Positions 27,173 through 36,380 of a stretch of 64,000 bases of DNA are shown here, one piece after another. The notes below the pieces were generated by a model. That model ran no database searches, was not told the DNA's origin, and saw only the letters and a program-made list of their open reading frames with translations. Both the position numbers and the translations under genes were made by a program. Position 1 is the stretch's first letter. Each line of letters begins with the position of its first letter. The DNA comes from Kitasatospora sp. SolWspMP-SS2h (GTDB taxonomy: Bacteria; Actinomycetota; Actinomycetes; Streptomycetales; Streptomycetaceae), in contig NZ_QLLT01000002.1 of assembly GCF_003259315.1 (NCBI RefSeq), positions 248,001-312,000 on the forward strand, in the 5' to 3' direction.

Positions 27173-27868
27173 ATGGACACCCCGACCGGCACCCGCTCCC
27201 TCGCCGCGACGGCGGCCCTGCTCGCCGACCCGACCAGGGCCGCGTTCTGCCTCGCCCTGCTGGACGGCCGGGCCTGGACGGCCGGCGAACTCGCCCGCCG
27301 CGCCGGGGTCGCGGCCCCCACCGCCACCGGCCACCTCAACCGGCTGGTCGGCGCCGGACTGCTCGCCGAGGAGCGCCAGGGCCGCCACCGCTACCTGCGG
27401 CTGGCCGGCCCGGCCGCCGCCGAACTGGTCGAGGCACTCGCCCAGTTCGGCGACCGGGACGCCCCCGCCCCGCCCGCCCGCTCGCTGCGCACCGCCCGGC
27501 AACAGGGCGAACTCGCCCGCGCCCGCACCTGCTACGACCACCTCGCGGGGGCGCTCGGCGTCGCCGTCACCGACGCGATGACCGCCCGCGGCCTGCTCGA
27601 CGACCGCAACGGGCTCTCCCTCACCGCCGCCGGGGCCGACTGGCTCGCCGCGACCGGCATCACCGTCCGCCCCGGCCGCCGCCCCGCCGTCCGGCCCTGC
27701 CTGGACTTCACCGAACGCCGCCCGCACCTGGCGGGCGCCGTCGGCGCGGCGCTCTGCCGGCACGCGGTGGACGCCGGCTGGGTGCTGCGGCGCCCGGACA
27801 GCCGGGCGCTGCGGGTCACGGCGGGCGGGCGGACGGCGCTGCGCGGGCTGCTGGGGGTGGAGTGCTGA
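27173..27868 (+). CDS. ArsR-type winged-helix regulator
   Basis: This 231-residue protein has an N-terminal ArsR winged helix (about 5-85) with LLADPTRAAFCLALLDG and VAAPTATGHLNRLVGAGLLAE. A C-terminal half of about 140 residues has no clear family. No metal-binding cysteine pair is visible, so it probably senses an organic ligand or redox state through the extra domain. It is divergent from the flavin-reductase-like gene, with an operator between them. Confidence 0.88.
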   Translation: MDTPTGTRSLAATAALLADPTRAAFCLALLDGRAWTAGELARRAGVAAPTATGHLNRLVGAGLLAEERQGRHRYLRLAGPAAAELVEALAQFGDRDAPAPPARSLRTARQQGELARARTCYDHLAGALGVAVTDAMTARGLLDDRNGLSLTAAGADWLAATGITVRPGRRPAVRPCLDFTERRPHLAGAVGAALCRHAVDAGWVLRRPDSRALRVTAGGRTALRGLLGVEC

Positions 27869-27874
27869 CCGGGC

Positions 27875-27922
27875 GGCGCTCCGGGTGGTTGCCCGGACGG
27901 CGCTCCGGGTGGTTCCCCGGCG
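27875..27922. repeat. Two-copy 24-bp tandem repeat
   Basis: Units 27875-27898 and 27899-27922 begin GGCGCTCCGGGTGGTT and differ at a few positions. They lie between the convergent ArsR and ABC ATPase genes. No function is evident. Confidence 0.6.
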
Positions 27923-27942
27923 GCCGGGGCGGGACCGGGTGC

Positions 27943-28698
27943 TCAGCCGGTCAGGCGGCCGTCGTGCAGCTCAAGGACCCGGTCGGCCCGGCCCAGCAGG
28001 TCGCGGTCGTGGGTGACCATCACGGTGGCGGTGCGGTGGGCGCGGGTCACCTCCGCGAGCAGGTCGACCACCCGGGCGCCGCGTTCGTGGTCCAGCGCCG
28101 AGGTCGGCTCGTCCACCAGCAGCACCGAGGGGCTGCCGAACAGCGCGCGGGCGATGTTCACCCGCTGGCGCTCGCCGCCCGACAGCTGGTGCGGGCGGCG
28201 GCGCTGCTTGCCGCCCGCCAGGCCGACCGACTCCAGCAGCTCCTCCGCCCGGCGGCGGGCCCGCTCCGGACGGCGACCGCGCACCGACTCCAGGACCAGC
28301 AACTGCTCGACGGCGGTCAGCGAGGCCAGCAGGTTGGACTGCTGGAAGACGATGCCCAGCCGCTCGCGGCGCAGCGCGGCGCGGGCGCGCTCGCCCAGCG
28401 CGCCCGCGTCCACGCCGTCCACCAGCACCCGGCCGCGGTCCGGGCGCAGCAGCGTCGCGGCGACCGCCAGCAGGCTGGACTTGCCGGAGCCGGAGGGCCC
28501 CGCGACGGCGGTGAACTCGCCCGGGGCGACGGCCAGTTCGACGTCGTCCAGGGCGGTCAGCCGACCCTCGCCGTCCGGGTAGCCGAGCGTCACGCCGTGC
28601 AGCGCGAGGCCGGTGCGGGCGGCGGCGGCGGGGGTGGCGGGGGTGGCGGGGACGGTCACGGGGGGCTCCTGCGGGACGGGGGCGGGACGGGGGGTCAT
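27943..28698 (-). CDS. ABC transporter ATP-binding protein (LolD/MacB type)
   Basis: This 251-residue ATPase drives the adjacent FtsX-like permease. It shows Walker A GPSGSGKS, the Q-loop in VFQQSNLL, signature LSGGERQR and Walker B VLLVDEPTSALD with the switch His in VMVTHD. The ATG at 28698 overlaps the permease stop by four bases (ATGA). A GTG at 28659 has a better-placed AGGAG and is an equally good start, giving 238 residues. Such transporters export lipoproteins, peptides or antibiotics. Confidence 0.93.
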   Translation of the reverse strand: MTPRPAPVPQEPPVTVPATPATPAAAARTGLALHGVTLGYPDGEGRLTALDDVELAVAPGEFTAVAGPSGSGKSSLLAVAATLLRPDRGRVLVDGVDAGALGERARAALRRERLGIVFQQSNLLASLTAVEQLLVLESVRGRRPERARRRAEELLESVGLAGGKQRRRPHQLSGGERQRVNIARALFGSPSVLLVDEPTSALDHERGARVVDLLAEVTRAHRTATVMVTHDRDLLGRADRVLELHDGRLTG

Positions 28699-29747
28699 CG
28701 GTGGGCGCCCAGCGCGGCCAGCGGGTCGACGGCGGTGATCCGGCGCACCGCGAGGGCCGCGCCCAGCAGGCCCAGCAGCACCATCGCGCCGACCGGGACG
28801 GCGACCGTCCACACGCCCGCGTCGAACGGCACCGCCGGGGAGGCGAACGCCCCGCCGGTCGCGCCCAGCGCCCCGCCGAGCAGCGCGCCCGCCAGCAGGA
28901 CGGCCGCCGCCTGGGCCAGTGCGTCGCGCACCAGGTAGCCGCTGGAGGCGCCGACGGCCTTGAGCACCGCGATGTCCGGGCGGCGCTGCACCGTCCACAC
29001 CGTGAAGAACGCGCCGACCACCAGGGCGCTCACCGCGAACAGGAAGCCCTGGATCAGCCGCAGGCTGTCCTGTTCGGCCGCGTACCCGTCGATCCCGGAC
29101 AGCGCGTCGCCCAGCGGGACGGCCAGCAGGTCGGCGGGCAGGCCGTGCGGGGTGCCGCGCACCGCCAGCGCCGTGGGCTGCTGCCGGCCGGAGACCTGCT
29201 GCCAGGTCTCCGGGGTGGTCCACACGCTCGGCGCGTGCGACAGGGAGCGCTGCGCGGTGACCGCCGAGACGGTCAACTGCCGCGCGCCCACGGTGACCTC
29301 GCTGCCCGGGGCCAGGTGGTGGGCGGCGGCGGTGTCGGCGCCGACCGCGACTTCACCGTCCGCCGGGGCGGTGCCCGCGACCAGGGGCGGCAGCAGCGCC
29401 GGATCGGTGCCCAGCACGCTCACCGCGGCCGCCCCGCCGTCCGCCGTCAGCCGGCTCATCGCCACGCCCAGCGGGTGCACCGCGCCCGCCCCCGCCGCCG
29501 CCACCGCGTCCCGCTGGGCCGGCGAGACCGTGCTGGCCGCGAACGACGCCTCCGCCGGGGCGCCCGCCGGGGCGCCGAACACCACGCCGTCCGCCGGGAG
29601 TCCGGCGATTGCGGAGGACGCCGCCGAGGCCAGGCCGCCGGTCAGGCCGTACAGGAACACCACCAGGGTGGTGATCAGGGTGACCACCGCGCCCATCAGG
29701 GCGAACCGCCCACGGGCGAAACGGATGTCACGCAGAGCGACGAACAC
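28695..29747 (-). CDS. FtsX-like ABC transporter permease
   Basis: This 350-residue membrane protein has one N-terminal membrane helix, a large extracellular domain (about 45-220) and three C-terminal helices, the FtsX/MacB layout. The segment AVLKAVGASSGYLVRDALAQ is the family coupling region. The open frame extends to 30149, but the extension is low-complexity. The GTG at 29747 is preceded by GGAAGG and starts the typical FVALRDIRFARGRF. It is divergent from a two-component system that likely controls it. Confidence 0.92.
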   Translation of the reverse strand: MFVALRDIRFARGRFALMGAVVTLITTLVVFLYGLTGGLASAASSAIAGLPADGVVFGAPAGAPAEASFAASTVSPAQRDAVAAAGAGAVHPLGVAMSRLTADGGAAAVSVLGTDPALLPPLVAGTAPADGEVAVGADTAAAHHLAPGSEVTVGARQLTVSAVTAQRSLSHAPSVWTTPETWQQVSGRQQPTALAVRGTPHGLPADLLAVPLGDALSGIDGYAAEQDSLRLIQGFLFAVSALVVGAFFTVWTVQRRPDIAVLKAVGASSGYLVRDALAQAAAVLLAGALLGGALGATGGAFASPAVPFDAGVWTVAVPVGAMVLLGLLGAALAVRRITAVDPLAALGAHR

Positions 29748-29952
29748 GGGAGACCTTCCGGAGGGACGGCGGAGCGGGGCGTTCTGGCCGCGCTCCGGGA
29801 GCGGGCCGCTCCAGACTGCTCCGCGGCGGCCCCGCGGCCATCGGGGAGACGGACGGAGCTGCCACCCGCCGAGGGGTGCACCCGGAAATCCATCGAACGG
29901 TTGATGCCGGGGCGCGGTCCGGGGCCGCCACCGCCCCGTACCCTCGGAAGGC

Positions 29953-31260
29953 GTGCCCCGTACCGAACCGCCCCCGCCGCCGTCCCCGTCGCCGGCCGGG
30001 CCGCACGCCGCGCCGGCCGGCCCGACGCCCGCGCTGCGGCTGGCCAACCTCGCCGTGCACGGCCTGTTCCTCGCCCTGCTCGCCGTGCTGCTGGCCCGGG
30101 CCGCCGCCGACGGCGCGCTCGGCGCGGGCGGCTGGGCCACCGCCGGCACGCTGGCGGCGCTGTACGCGGCGGGCGGTGCGGTGCGGCCGGTCCGCGCCTC
30201 GCGCGCCCTGGGCGGCGCCTGGCTGCTGGCCGTCGCCCTGCTGTGGATCGGACTGACCCTGCGGCACCCCGAGTTCAGCTACCTCGCCTTCCCGCTGTAC
30301 TTCGGCTGCCTGCACGTGCTGCCGCCGCGCCTCGCCCTGCCCGCCGTGGCCGCGCTCACCGCCGCCGTCCTCGCCGCCCAGGCCACCACCCCCGGCGGGC
30401 TCACCACCGCCAAGGTGCTCGGCCCGCTGGCCGGCGCCGCCGTCGCGCTGCTCACCGCGTACGGCTACGCCGCCCTCTACCGGGAGAGCCGGGCCCGCCA
30501 GCGGCTGATCGAGGACCTGGTCCGCACCCGCGACGAACTCGCCGCCAGCCAGCGCGAGGCCGGCCGCCTCGCCGAACGCCAGCGGCTGGCCCGGGAGATC
30601 CACGACACCCTGGCCCAGGGCCTGGCCGGCATCGTGCTGCTGGCCCGCGAGGCCCGGGGCGCCGCCGACCTCCCGGCCGCCGCCCCGCTGCTCGACGAGA
30701 TCGGACGCACCGCCTCCGCCAACCTGGCCGAGGCCCGCCGCTTCGTCCACGCCCTCACCCCGCCCGCGCTCGACGGCACCACCCTCCCCGACGCGCTGCG
30801 CCGCCTCGCCGACGGCGCCGGAGCCGCCTTCCACCGCGACGGCGACCCGTACCCGCTGCCGGTCGAGGCCCAGGTCGCCCTGCTGCGCCTCACCCAGGAG
30901 GCCCTGGCCAACGCCGTCCGGCACGCCGCCGCCGCGCACGTCGCCGTCACCCTCGGCTACCTCGACGACGCCGTCACCCTCGACGTCTACGACGACGGCA
31001 CCGGCTTCGACCCCGCCACCGCGCCCGCCCCCGACTCCTTCGGCCTGCACGGCATGCACGAGCGGATCGCCGCCCTCGGCGGCACCCTCACCGTCGAGTC
31101 CGCCCCCGGCGAGGGCACCGCCGTCGCCGCGGCGCTCCCGCTGCGCGCCGTCGACCAGCCCGCGGCGCCCCCGCCCGGCCCCGGCGGGCCCGGCGGCCCC
31201 GCCGCCGAACGCCCGCTGGACACGGCCCGGCAGTTCCTGCCCGCGGGGGTGCGGCGGTGA
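29953..31260 (+). CDS. NarL-type sensor histidine kinase
   Basis: This 435-residue kinase has a proline-rich N-terminus, about four to six membrane segments (30-172), and a HisKA_3 dimerisation helix with the phospho-acceptor His217 in LAREIHDTLAQGLAGI. A HATPase domain follows with QEALANAVRHA, DDGTGFDP and GLHGMHERI. No extracellular sensor domain is visible, as in membrane-stress kinases. The GTG has GGAAGG only one base upstream, and TACCCT lies about 8 bases before it. The message may therefore be leaderless, or the true start may differ slightly. It overlaps the regulator gene (GTGA). Confidence 0.93.
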   Translation: MPRTEPPPPPSPSPAGPHAAPAGPTPALRLANLAVHGLFLALLAVLLARAAADGALGAGGWATAGTLAALYAAGGAVRPVRASRALGGAWLLAVALLWIGLTLRHPEFSYLAFPLYFGCLHVLPPRLALPAVAALTAAVLAAQATTPGGLTTAKVLGPLAGAAVALLTAYGYAALYRESRARQRLIEDLVRTRDELAASQREAGRLAERQRLAREIHDTLAQGLAGIVLLAREARGAADLPAAAPLLDEIGRTASANLAEARRFVHALTPPALDGTTLPDALRRLADGAGAAFHRDGDPYPLPVEAQVALLRLTQEALANAVRHAAAAHVAVTLGYLDDAVTLDVYDDGTGFDPATAPAPDSFGLHGMHERIAALGGTLTVESAPGEGTAVAAALPLRAVDQPAAPPPGPGGPGGPAAERPLDTARQFLPAGVRR

Positions 31261-31901
31261 TCCGGGTACTGGTGGTGGACGACCACCCGGTGGTCCGGCG
31301 CGGACTGCGCGCCGTGGTCGAGGACCTGCCGGAGGCCACCGCCGTGGGCGAGGCCGCGGACGGCGCCGCCGCGCTCGCCCTGCTCGCCGAACTGCCCGCC
31401 GGGCAGCGCCCCGACGTCGTCCTGATGGACCTCCAGATGGGCTCCGGCATGCACGGCGTCGAGGCCACCCGCCGGATCACCGCGCTGCCCGACCCGCCCG
31501 CCGTCCTGGTCCTCACCACCTACTCCACCGACGCCGACATCCTCGCCGCCGTCGAGGCCGGGGCCACCGGCTACCTGCTCAAGGACGCCCCGCCCGAGGA
31601 CCTGGCCGCCGCCATCCGGGCCACCGCCCGGGGCGAGACCGTCCTCGCTCCGCCCGTCGCCGCCCGGCTGCTCGGCCGCGTCCGGGCCGGCCGGCCCTCG
31701 CTCTCCCCGCGCGAGACGGAGATCCTCCGGCTCCTCGCCGAGGGCCTGCCGAACCGGCGGATCTCCCGGCGCCTCTTCATCAGCGAAGCCACCGTCAAGA
31801 CCCACCTGGTGCACATCTACGACAAACTCGGCGTCGACTCCCGCACCTCCGCCGTCGCGGCCGGCCTCGCGGCCGGGCTGATCCGCGCCGCGGAACGCTG
31901 A
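31257..31901 (+). CDS. NarL/FixJ-family response regulator
   Basis: This 214-residue partner of the upstream kinase has a receiver with DDHPVVRRGL, Asp58 in LMDLQMGSGMHG and Lys in YLLKDAPPEDL. The C-terminal LuxR helix-turn-helix reads LSPRETEILRLLAEG and ISEATVKTHLVHIYDKL. The GTG start overlaps the kinase stop. The pair faces the ABC exporter operon, a common arrangement in which the regulator activates transporter expression. Confidence 0.95.
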   Translation: MIRVLVVDDHPVVRRGLRAVVEDLPEATAVGEAADGAAALALLAELPAGQRPDVVLMDLQMGSGMHGVEATRRITALPDPPAVLVLTTYSTDADILAAVEAGATGYLLKDAPPEDLAAAIRATARGETVLAPPVAARLLGRVRAGRPSLSPRETEILRLLAEGLPNRRISRRLFISEATVKTHLVHIYDKLGVDSRTSAVAAGLAAGLIRAAER

Positions 31902-32059
31902 GCGGGCGCCGATCCGGACACCGATCCCCACGCCGATCCGGCCGGGGACCTTTGCGGAGACCCGGGCGGGGACCCGACCGGAGCGGGCCGGGAATGTCGG
32001 GTGCGGGGGTGCGGGCCCCGCCTAGGGTCGGTGGCAAGGAAAAGGGAAGGGGAGCGGGG

Positions 32060-32959
32060 TTGCTGGAGCGGTTGAACCAGGCGATGGACCACGTCGAGGA
32101 GCACCTCGACCGGCGGCTGGAGGTGGCCGAGCTGGCCCGGATCACCGCCACCTCGGAGTACCACTTCCGGCGGCTGTTCTCCTCGCTGGCGGGGATGCCG
32201 CTGTCGGAGTACGTGCGGCGCCGGCGGCTGACCGTCGCGGCGGCCGAGGTGCTGGCCGGGGAGCCGTCGCTGCTGGACGTCGCGGTGCGCTACGGCTACG
32301 GCTCCGGGGAGTCCTTCGCCCGGGCGTTCCGGGCCCTGCACGGGGTCGGCCCCGGGGAGGCCCGGCGCTCCGGGGCGGTGCTGAACGCGCAGCCCCGGCT
32401 CTCCTTCCGCCTCGTCGTCGAAGGGAGTGCCACCATGCGGTACCGCATCGTGGAGAAGGAAGCGTTCCGGGTGGTGGGCCGCAGGGCCCGGGTCCCATTG
32501 GTCCACGAAGGCGTCAACCCGCACATCGCCGAGCACGTCCGGGGCATCCCGGCGGAGACCGTGCGGCGGATCACCGCCCTGTCCGACCAGGACCCGCAGG
32601 GCCTGGTCGCGGCGACCGTGCGGCTGCCGGAGGAGGGCCCGGACGGGCTGGACGGCTTCGCGGAGGGCAGCCTGCTCGACTACTACCACGCGGTGGTCAG
32701 CGGCGCGGACGCGGACGACCTGCCCGCGGACCTCGACGTGCTGGACTGCCCCGCCGGCAGCTGGGCGGTGTTCGAGAACACCGGGCCGTTTCCGCAGGCG
32801 CTCCAGCAGCTGTGGGCCGAGGTCGCGGCCCGGTGGATGCCGTCCAACCCGTACGAGTACCGGCCCGGCCCGGAGATCCTGCGGGTCCGGCCGGTGCCGG
32901 ACGATCCGGGGGAGTCCTCCGCACAGCTGTGGATCCCGGTGGCGCGGACCTCCGGCTGA
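32060..32959 (+). CDS. AraC-family regulator with GyrI-like effector domain
   Basis: This protein of about 299 residues has an N-terminal AraC DNA-binding domain (about 1-105), with two helix-turn-helices including VAELARITATSEYHFRRLF and LDVAVRYGYGSGESFARAF. A C-terminal GyrI-like/effector-binding domain follows (about 125-295, RIVEKEAFRVVGRRARVP). The TTG at 32060 is chosen because AAGGGGAG lies just upstream; the frame is open to 31952. Proteins of this design respond to small hydrophobic or cationic molecules. No target is adjacent in the same direction. Confidence 0.9.
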   Translation: MLERLNQAMDHVEEHLDRRLEVAELARITATSEYHFRRLFSSLAGMPLSEYVRRRRLTVAAAEVLAGEPSLLDVAVRYGYGSGESFARAFRALHGVGPGEARRSGAVLNAQPRLSFRLVVEGSATMRYRIVEKEAFRVVGRRARVPLVHEGVNPHIAEHVRGIPAETVRRITALSDQDPQGLVAATVRLPEEGPDGLDGFAEGSLLDYYHAVVSGADADDLPADLDVLDCPAGSWAVFENTGPFPQALQQLWAEVAARWMPSNPYEYRPGPEILRVRPVPDDPGESSAQLWIPVARTSG

Positions 32960-33020
32960 TCCGCTCCCGCCGGGGCCGGGGCCGGGGCCGGGGTCGAGGT
33001 CGGCCCGGCCGCCGTCCGGC

Positions 33021-33060
33021 CCGGTCGCCCCTGCCCCGGCAGGGGGGCGGGGGCGACCGG
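33021..33060. terminator. Bidirectional terminator between AraC and AhpD-like genes
   Basis: A perfect 10-bp outer stem (33021-33030 with 33051-33060) encloses a GC-rich interior that can fold further. It lies between two convergent genes and can serve both. Confidence 0.8.
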
Positions 33061-33083
33061 TGCGGGGGCGGGGCGGGGGCGGG

Positions 33084-33557
33084 TCAGGCGAACTGGCCGG
33101 GCACGTAGTCGCCGGCGGGCTGCTGGATGATCACGTTGATCCGGTTGTAGGTGTTGATCAGGGCGATCAGACCGACCAGCGCGGCCAGCTGCTCCTCGTC
33201 GTAGTGCTTGGCGGCCTCCGCCCAGGCGTCGTCGCTGACCCCGCCCGCGGCGTCCGCGATCCGGGTGCCCTGCTCGGCGAGTTCCAGCGCGGCGCGCTCG
33301 GCCTCGGTGAAGACCCCGGCCTCGCGCCAGGCGGCGACCAGGTTGAGCCGCTGCTGGGTCTCCCCGGCGTGCGCGGCGTCCTTGGTGTGCATGTCGGTGC
33401 AGAAACCGCAGCCGTTGATCTGGCTGGCGCGGATCTTCACCAGCTCCTGGGTCGACATCGGGAGCGCCGACAGGCCCAGGGCGTGGCCGGCCGAGTTGAT
33501 GTGCTTCAGGAACTTCGCGCCGAGCGGGTTGGCGAAGTAGTCGAGGCGGGCGTCCAT
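33084..33557 (-). CDS. Carboxymuconolactone decarboxylase/AhpD-family protein
   Basis: This 157-residue cytosolic protein has the AhpD signature INGCGFCTDMHTKDA with the CXXC...H active site, predicting peroxidase or thiol-reductase chemistry. The ATG at 33557 follows AGGAG with good spacing. The open frame upstream is unrelated and covers the promoter of the neighbouring broken gene. Close relatives are often under redox or sigma-factor control, which this sequence does not show. Confidence 0.93.
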   Translation of the reverse strand: MDARLDYFANPLGAKFLKHINSAGHALGLSALPMSTQELVKIRASQINGCGFCTDMHTKDAAHAGETQQRLNLVAAWREAGVFTEAERAALELAEQGTRIADAAGGVSDDAWAEAAKHYDEEQLAALVGLIALINTYNRINVIIQQPAGDYVPGQFA

Positions 33558-33661
33558 GGTGATGGCTCCTTGTTCTTCGTTCTTCGAACGGTCGTCGCGT
33601 GCTTTCGAAGGTCTGACCCCGCGGCCGTCCCCGATGTGACAGCCCTCGGATGTGACGCCCG

Positions 33662-33951
33662 TCACGCTATCGGCGGGCCCGCGTTCCACCGCGCAGGCGG
33701 CTCGGATGCGCAGAAGACGCACACGAAGAACCCTTCCCGCGCCAGGGAGAACCCCCCGCACGTCGGGCAGCGCGGGAACGCCGCCGCATCCGTGGACCCG
33801 CCCGGGTGCCGCACCCCGGCCCGCTCCGGCGCCACCGCGACGGCCGCGCGCGCCACGTGCTCGCCGCGTGCTCGTCGCGCCGGTCCGCCGGCCGCAGCAC
33901 CCCGGCCGCCCCGGCCGTGTGGGTGAACGGCCCGCCTCGGTCGGTGTCCAT
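33662..33951 (-). pseudogene. Zinc-ribbon protein gene broken by an 11-bp tandem duplication
   Basis: From the ATG at 33951 (behind GGGAGG) the first frame reads MDTDRGGPFTHTAGAAGVL and is then lost. The second half continues in another frame with CPTCGGFSLAREGFFVCVFC, a typical two-CXXC zinc ribbon, ending PPARWNAGPPIA. Between them lie two adjacent near-identical 11-bp units (33853-33863 and 33864-33874, one mismatch). Removing one unit restores a single open frame of about 92 codons joining both halves as RRDEHVARAAVAVAPE. The gene is therefore intact apart from this duplication, which is either a recent mutation, a reversible slippage switch or an assembly error. Confidence 0.75.
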
Positions 33952-34058
33952 CACGCGCCTCCCGCCGGTCGGCACGTTCGCGCCACGGTGACAGGCCAGG
34001 GGGGTGGGTGCGGGGCGGCGTAGGGTGGCGGGCGGGGGGTCGGTGGAGGGAGCGCGGG

Positions 34059-35078
34059 ATGGGTGCGGAGTGGGCGGTGCCGGTGGTCATGGCGCCGATG
34101 GCGGGTGGGGCGGGGACCCCCGAGCTGGTGGCCGCCGTGAACGGGGCCGGGGGGCTCGGGTTCCTCGCGGCGGGGTACCGCAGTGTCGAGGGGTTGCGCC
34201 AACAGGTGCAGAGGGCGCGGGAGTTGACGGACCGGCCGATCGGCGTGAACCTGTTCGTCCCCGGACCGCCCGCCCCGCCCGGGGCGGTGGACGCCTACCG
34301 GGAACGGCTGCGGCCCGAGGCGCTGCGGTGGGGCGTCGAACTGCCCGCCGAGATCCCGCCCGACCGCGACGACTGGGACGCCAAGGTCCGACTGCTGCTG
34401 CGCGACCCCGTCGACTGGGTGTCGTACACCTTCGGGCTGCCCGAACCGGCCGAGGCCGCCGCCGTCCGGGCCGCCGGCATCCGGCAGGCCGGCACCGTGA
34501 CCAGCCCCGCGGAGGCCCGGGCCGCGACCGCGCTCGGCCTCGACGCGCTCGTCGTCCAGGGCCCGGAGGCCGGCGGGCACCGCGGTACGCACCGCGCCGA
34601 GGACCCGCCCGGGACGCTTCCGCTGCTCGAACTCCTGGCCGCCGTACGGGAGGTGACCGCGCTGCCGCTGATCGCCGCGGGCGGGCTGGGGGACGGGGCG
34701 GCGATCGCCGCGGCGCTCGGGGCCGGTGCGGTGGCCGCGCAGCTCGGCACCGCGTACCTGCGCACCGCGGAGTCCGGGGCGTCCCCCGCGCACCGCAGGG
34801 CCCTGGTCGAACTGGACGCCACCACCGTCACCCGGGCCTTCACCGGCCGACCGGCGCGCGGGCTGCGCAACGCGTTCACCGACCGCCACGAGGGGCACGC
34901 CCCGGCGGCCTACCCGGAGGTGCACCACCTCACCCAGCCGCTCAGGGCGGCCGCGGGCCGCCGCGGCGACCTGGCGGCGATGCACCTGTGGGCGGGCACC
35001 GCCCACCGCCGGGCCCGCACGGGCGGCGCGGCGGACGTCACCCGCGACCTGTGGCGGGACGCGCTGCGCGCGGGGTGA
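34059..35078 (+). CDS. Nitronate monooxygenase/2-nitropropane dioxygenase family
   Basis: This 339-residue FMN-dependent TIM-barrel enzyme has VVMAPMAGGAGTPELVAAV at the N-terminus, GVNLFVPGPP, the FMN-binding VQGPEAGGHRG and IAAGGLGDGAAIAAALGAGA. These are hallmarks of nitronate monooxygenases, which oxidise alkyl nitronates such as propionate-3-nitronate. The family also includes enoyl-ACP reductases (FabK), so the substrate is not certain. The ATG at 34059 lies behind GGAGGGA; an in-frame ATG-less extension upstream is ignored. It is convergent with the next gene. Confidence 0.93.
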   Translation: MGAEWAVPVVMAPMAGGAGTPELVAAVNGAGGLGFLAAGYRSVEGLRQQVQRARELTDRPIGVNLFVPGPPAPPGAVDAYRERLRPEALRWGVELPAEIPPDRDDWDAKVRLLLRDPVDWVSYTFGLPEPAEAAAVRAAGIRQAGTVTSPAEARAATALGLDALVVQGPEAGGHRGTHRAEDPPGTLPLLELLAAVREVTALPLIAAGGLGDGAAIAAALGAGAVAAQLGTAYLRTAESGASPAHRRALVELDATTVTRAFTGRPARGLRNAFTDRHEGHAPAAYPEVHHLTQPLRAAAGRRGDLAAMHLWAGTAHRRARTGGAADVTRDLWRDALRAG

Positions 35079-35105
35079 GAGCGCGGGCTCCGGGGCACCG
35101 GCGGC

Positions 35106-35738
35106 TCAGTCGAACCGGATGTGCCGGGCCCCCGTCCAGGCCCGGCGCAGGCGCCCGCGCAGCGCGCCGTCGGTGTTCGGCGCGAGCGCCAGCCCGCAGG
35201 CGGCGGCGATCCGGTCGGCGACCTGCGGGACGCCGAGGCGGTCGGTCCACAGGTGCGCGGCGAACTCGTCCCCGCGCAGGCGCTCCAGGCACAGGTCGAG
35301 CTTCGCCACGGCGAAGCTCTCCCGGCGGGGAGGGACGTCCTTCCCGGCGAGGAGGCCCACGGCGCGCCCGAAGCCGCGCTCGCGCAGTCGGCGGAGCACC
35401 GTCCCGCGCTCGGCCAGCAGCGCGAAGTGCCGGACGTCGTGGCCGCGTTCGCGCAGCCGGCCGACGGTCTCGCGGAAGTACGCGGGCTCCACGACCGTCA
35501 TCGGCACGATCACCGTCCCGTCGTGCCCGGTGAGGGCGCGGTCCAGCACCTCGTACACGCCCTGCCGCCAGGCGGGGAGGTCCTGGAAGTCACCGCGCAG
35601 GGCGGGGGGCGTCATCCGGTGCAGGCCGAAGCCCACGTGCTCGGGGTCGCAGACGACGCTGCCGGCCAGCCGCCGCCGGAGCTCGTGCGCGGTCTGCGTC
35701 TTGCCGCCGCCGAAGGGCCCGTTGATCCACAGGAGCAT
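35106..35738 (-). CDS. TmrB-like P-loop ATP-binding protein
   Basis: This 210-residue protein begins LLWINGPFGGGKTQTAHELRRRL, a P-loop placed at the extreme N-terminus as in TmrB (tunicamycin resistance) and related small-molecule kinases. DGTVIVPMTVVEP and a mobile Arg-rich lid region (LRRLRERGFGR) fit a nucleoside- or antibiotic-kinase fold. A resistance or sugar/nucleoside kinase role is possible. Nothing in the neighbourhood decides it. Confidence 0.82.
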   Translation of the reverse strand: MLLWINGPFGGGKTQTAHELRRRLAGSVVCDPEHVGFGLHRMTPPALRGDFQDLPAWRQGVYEVLDRALTGHDGTVIVPMTVVEPAYFRETVGRLRERGHDVRHFALLAERGTVLRRLRERGFGRAVGLLAGKDVPPRRESFAVAKLDLCLERLRGDEFAAHLWTDRLGVPQVADRIAAACGLALAPNTDGALRGRLRRAWTGARHIRFD

Positions 35739-35913
35739 GCCCCGGACTCTACTGCGGGCCCCGGGGAGGCGGCTCGGCCGAGGAGGTCGCCCCTCCGGGA
35801 TCCGACGGCGCCGGGTGCGAGGGGGAGTGCGCGGGACACCGGGCGGGCCCCGGTCGGCGGGACGGAGCCGTCCGTCCGCGTTCCCACCGGGGGCCTGCTC
35901 GCCCCTGTGCGGG

Positions 35914-36288
35914 TCACACCTCCAGGTCGGCCTCGATCCGCTTCAACTGGTGCCGGGCCATCGCCAGGTTGGCCCGGTTGCGGTCCAGCGCCAGGTACAG
36001 GAACAGGCCCTTGCCGGTGCGCGAGGTCAGCGGCCGGATCAGGTGGTACTGGGTGGAGAGGCTGATCAGGATGTCCTCGATCGCCTCGTTCAGGTTGAGC
36101 AGCTCCATCGCGCGCAGCTTGGCCCGCACCACGTCGGTGTTGCCCGCGGCGGCGACGTTCAGGTCCAGCTCCGCGCTGCCGCCGATGGTGCCCAGCGCCA
36201 TACCGCTGTTGTAGTCGACCAGGGCGACGCCGATGGTGCCCTCGATCGCGCTCATGATGTCCTTGAGGGCGGTTTCCACAGCAGCCAT
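35914..36288 (-). CDS. Roadblock/LC7 (MglB-like) protein
   Basis: This 124-residue single-domain protein has the roadblock/LC7 fold: [37 protein letters not shown] and [21 protein letters not shown]. Such proteins dimerise and regulate small GTPases (MglA, CvnD). The ATG at 36288 is chosen over 36333 because the family begins with MAAVETALKDI-type sequence. It is the last gene of a four-gene leftward operon that has no GTPase. It has a close paralogue at 52744-53118. Confidence 0.92.
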   Translation of the reverse strand: MAAVETALKDIMSAIEGTIGVALVDYNSGMALGTIGGSAELDLNVAAAGNTDVVRAKLRAMELLNLNEAIEDILISLSTQYHLIRPLTSRTGKGLFLYLALDRNRANLAMARHQLKRIEADLEV

Positions 36289-36380
36289 TTTTTCCAAGTA
36301 CCTCTTCCGTGAAAGGAATTGACGACTCGTCAACTCTTTGGAGCGACGGGTGTACCGCAGGGTGGGAGGGACGTCCGGGG

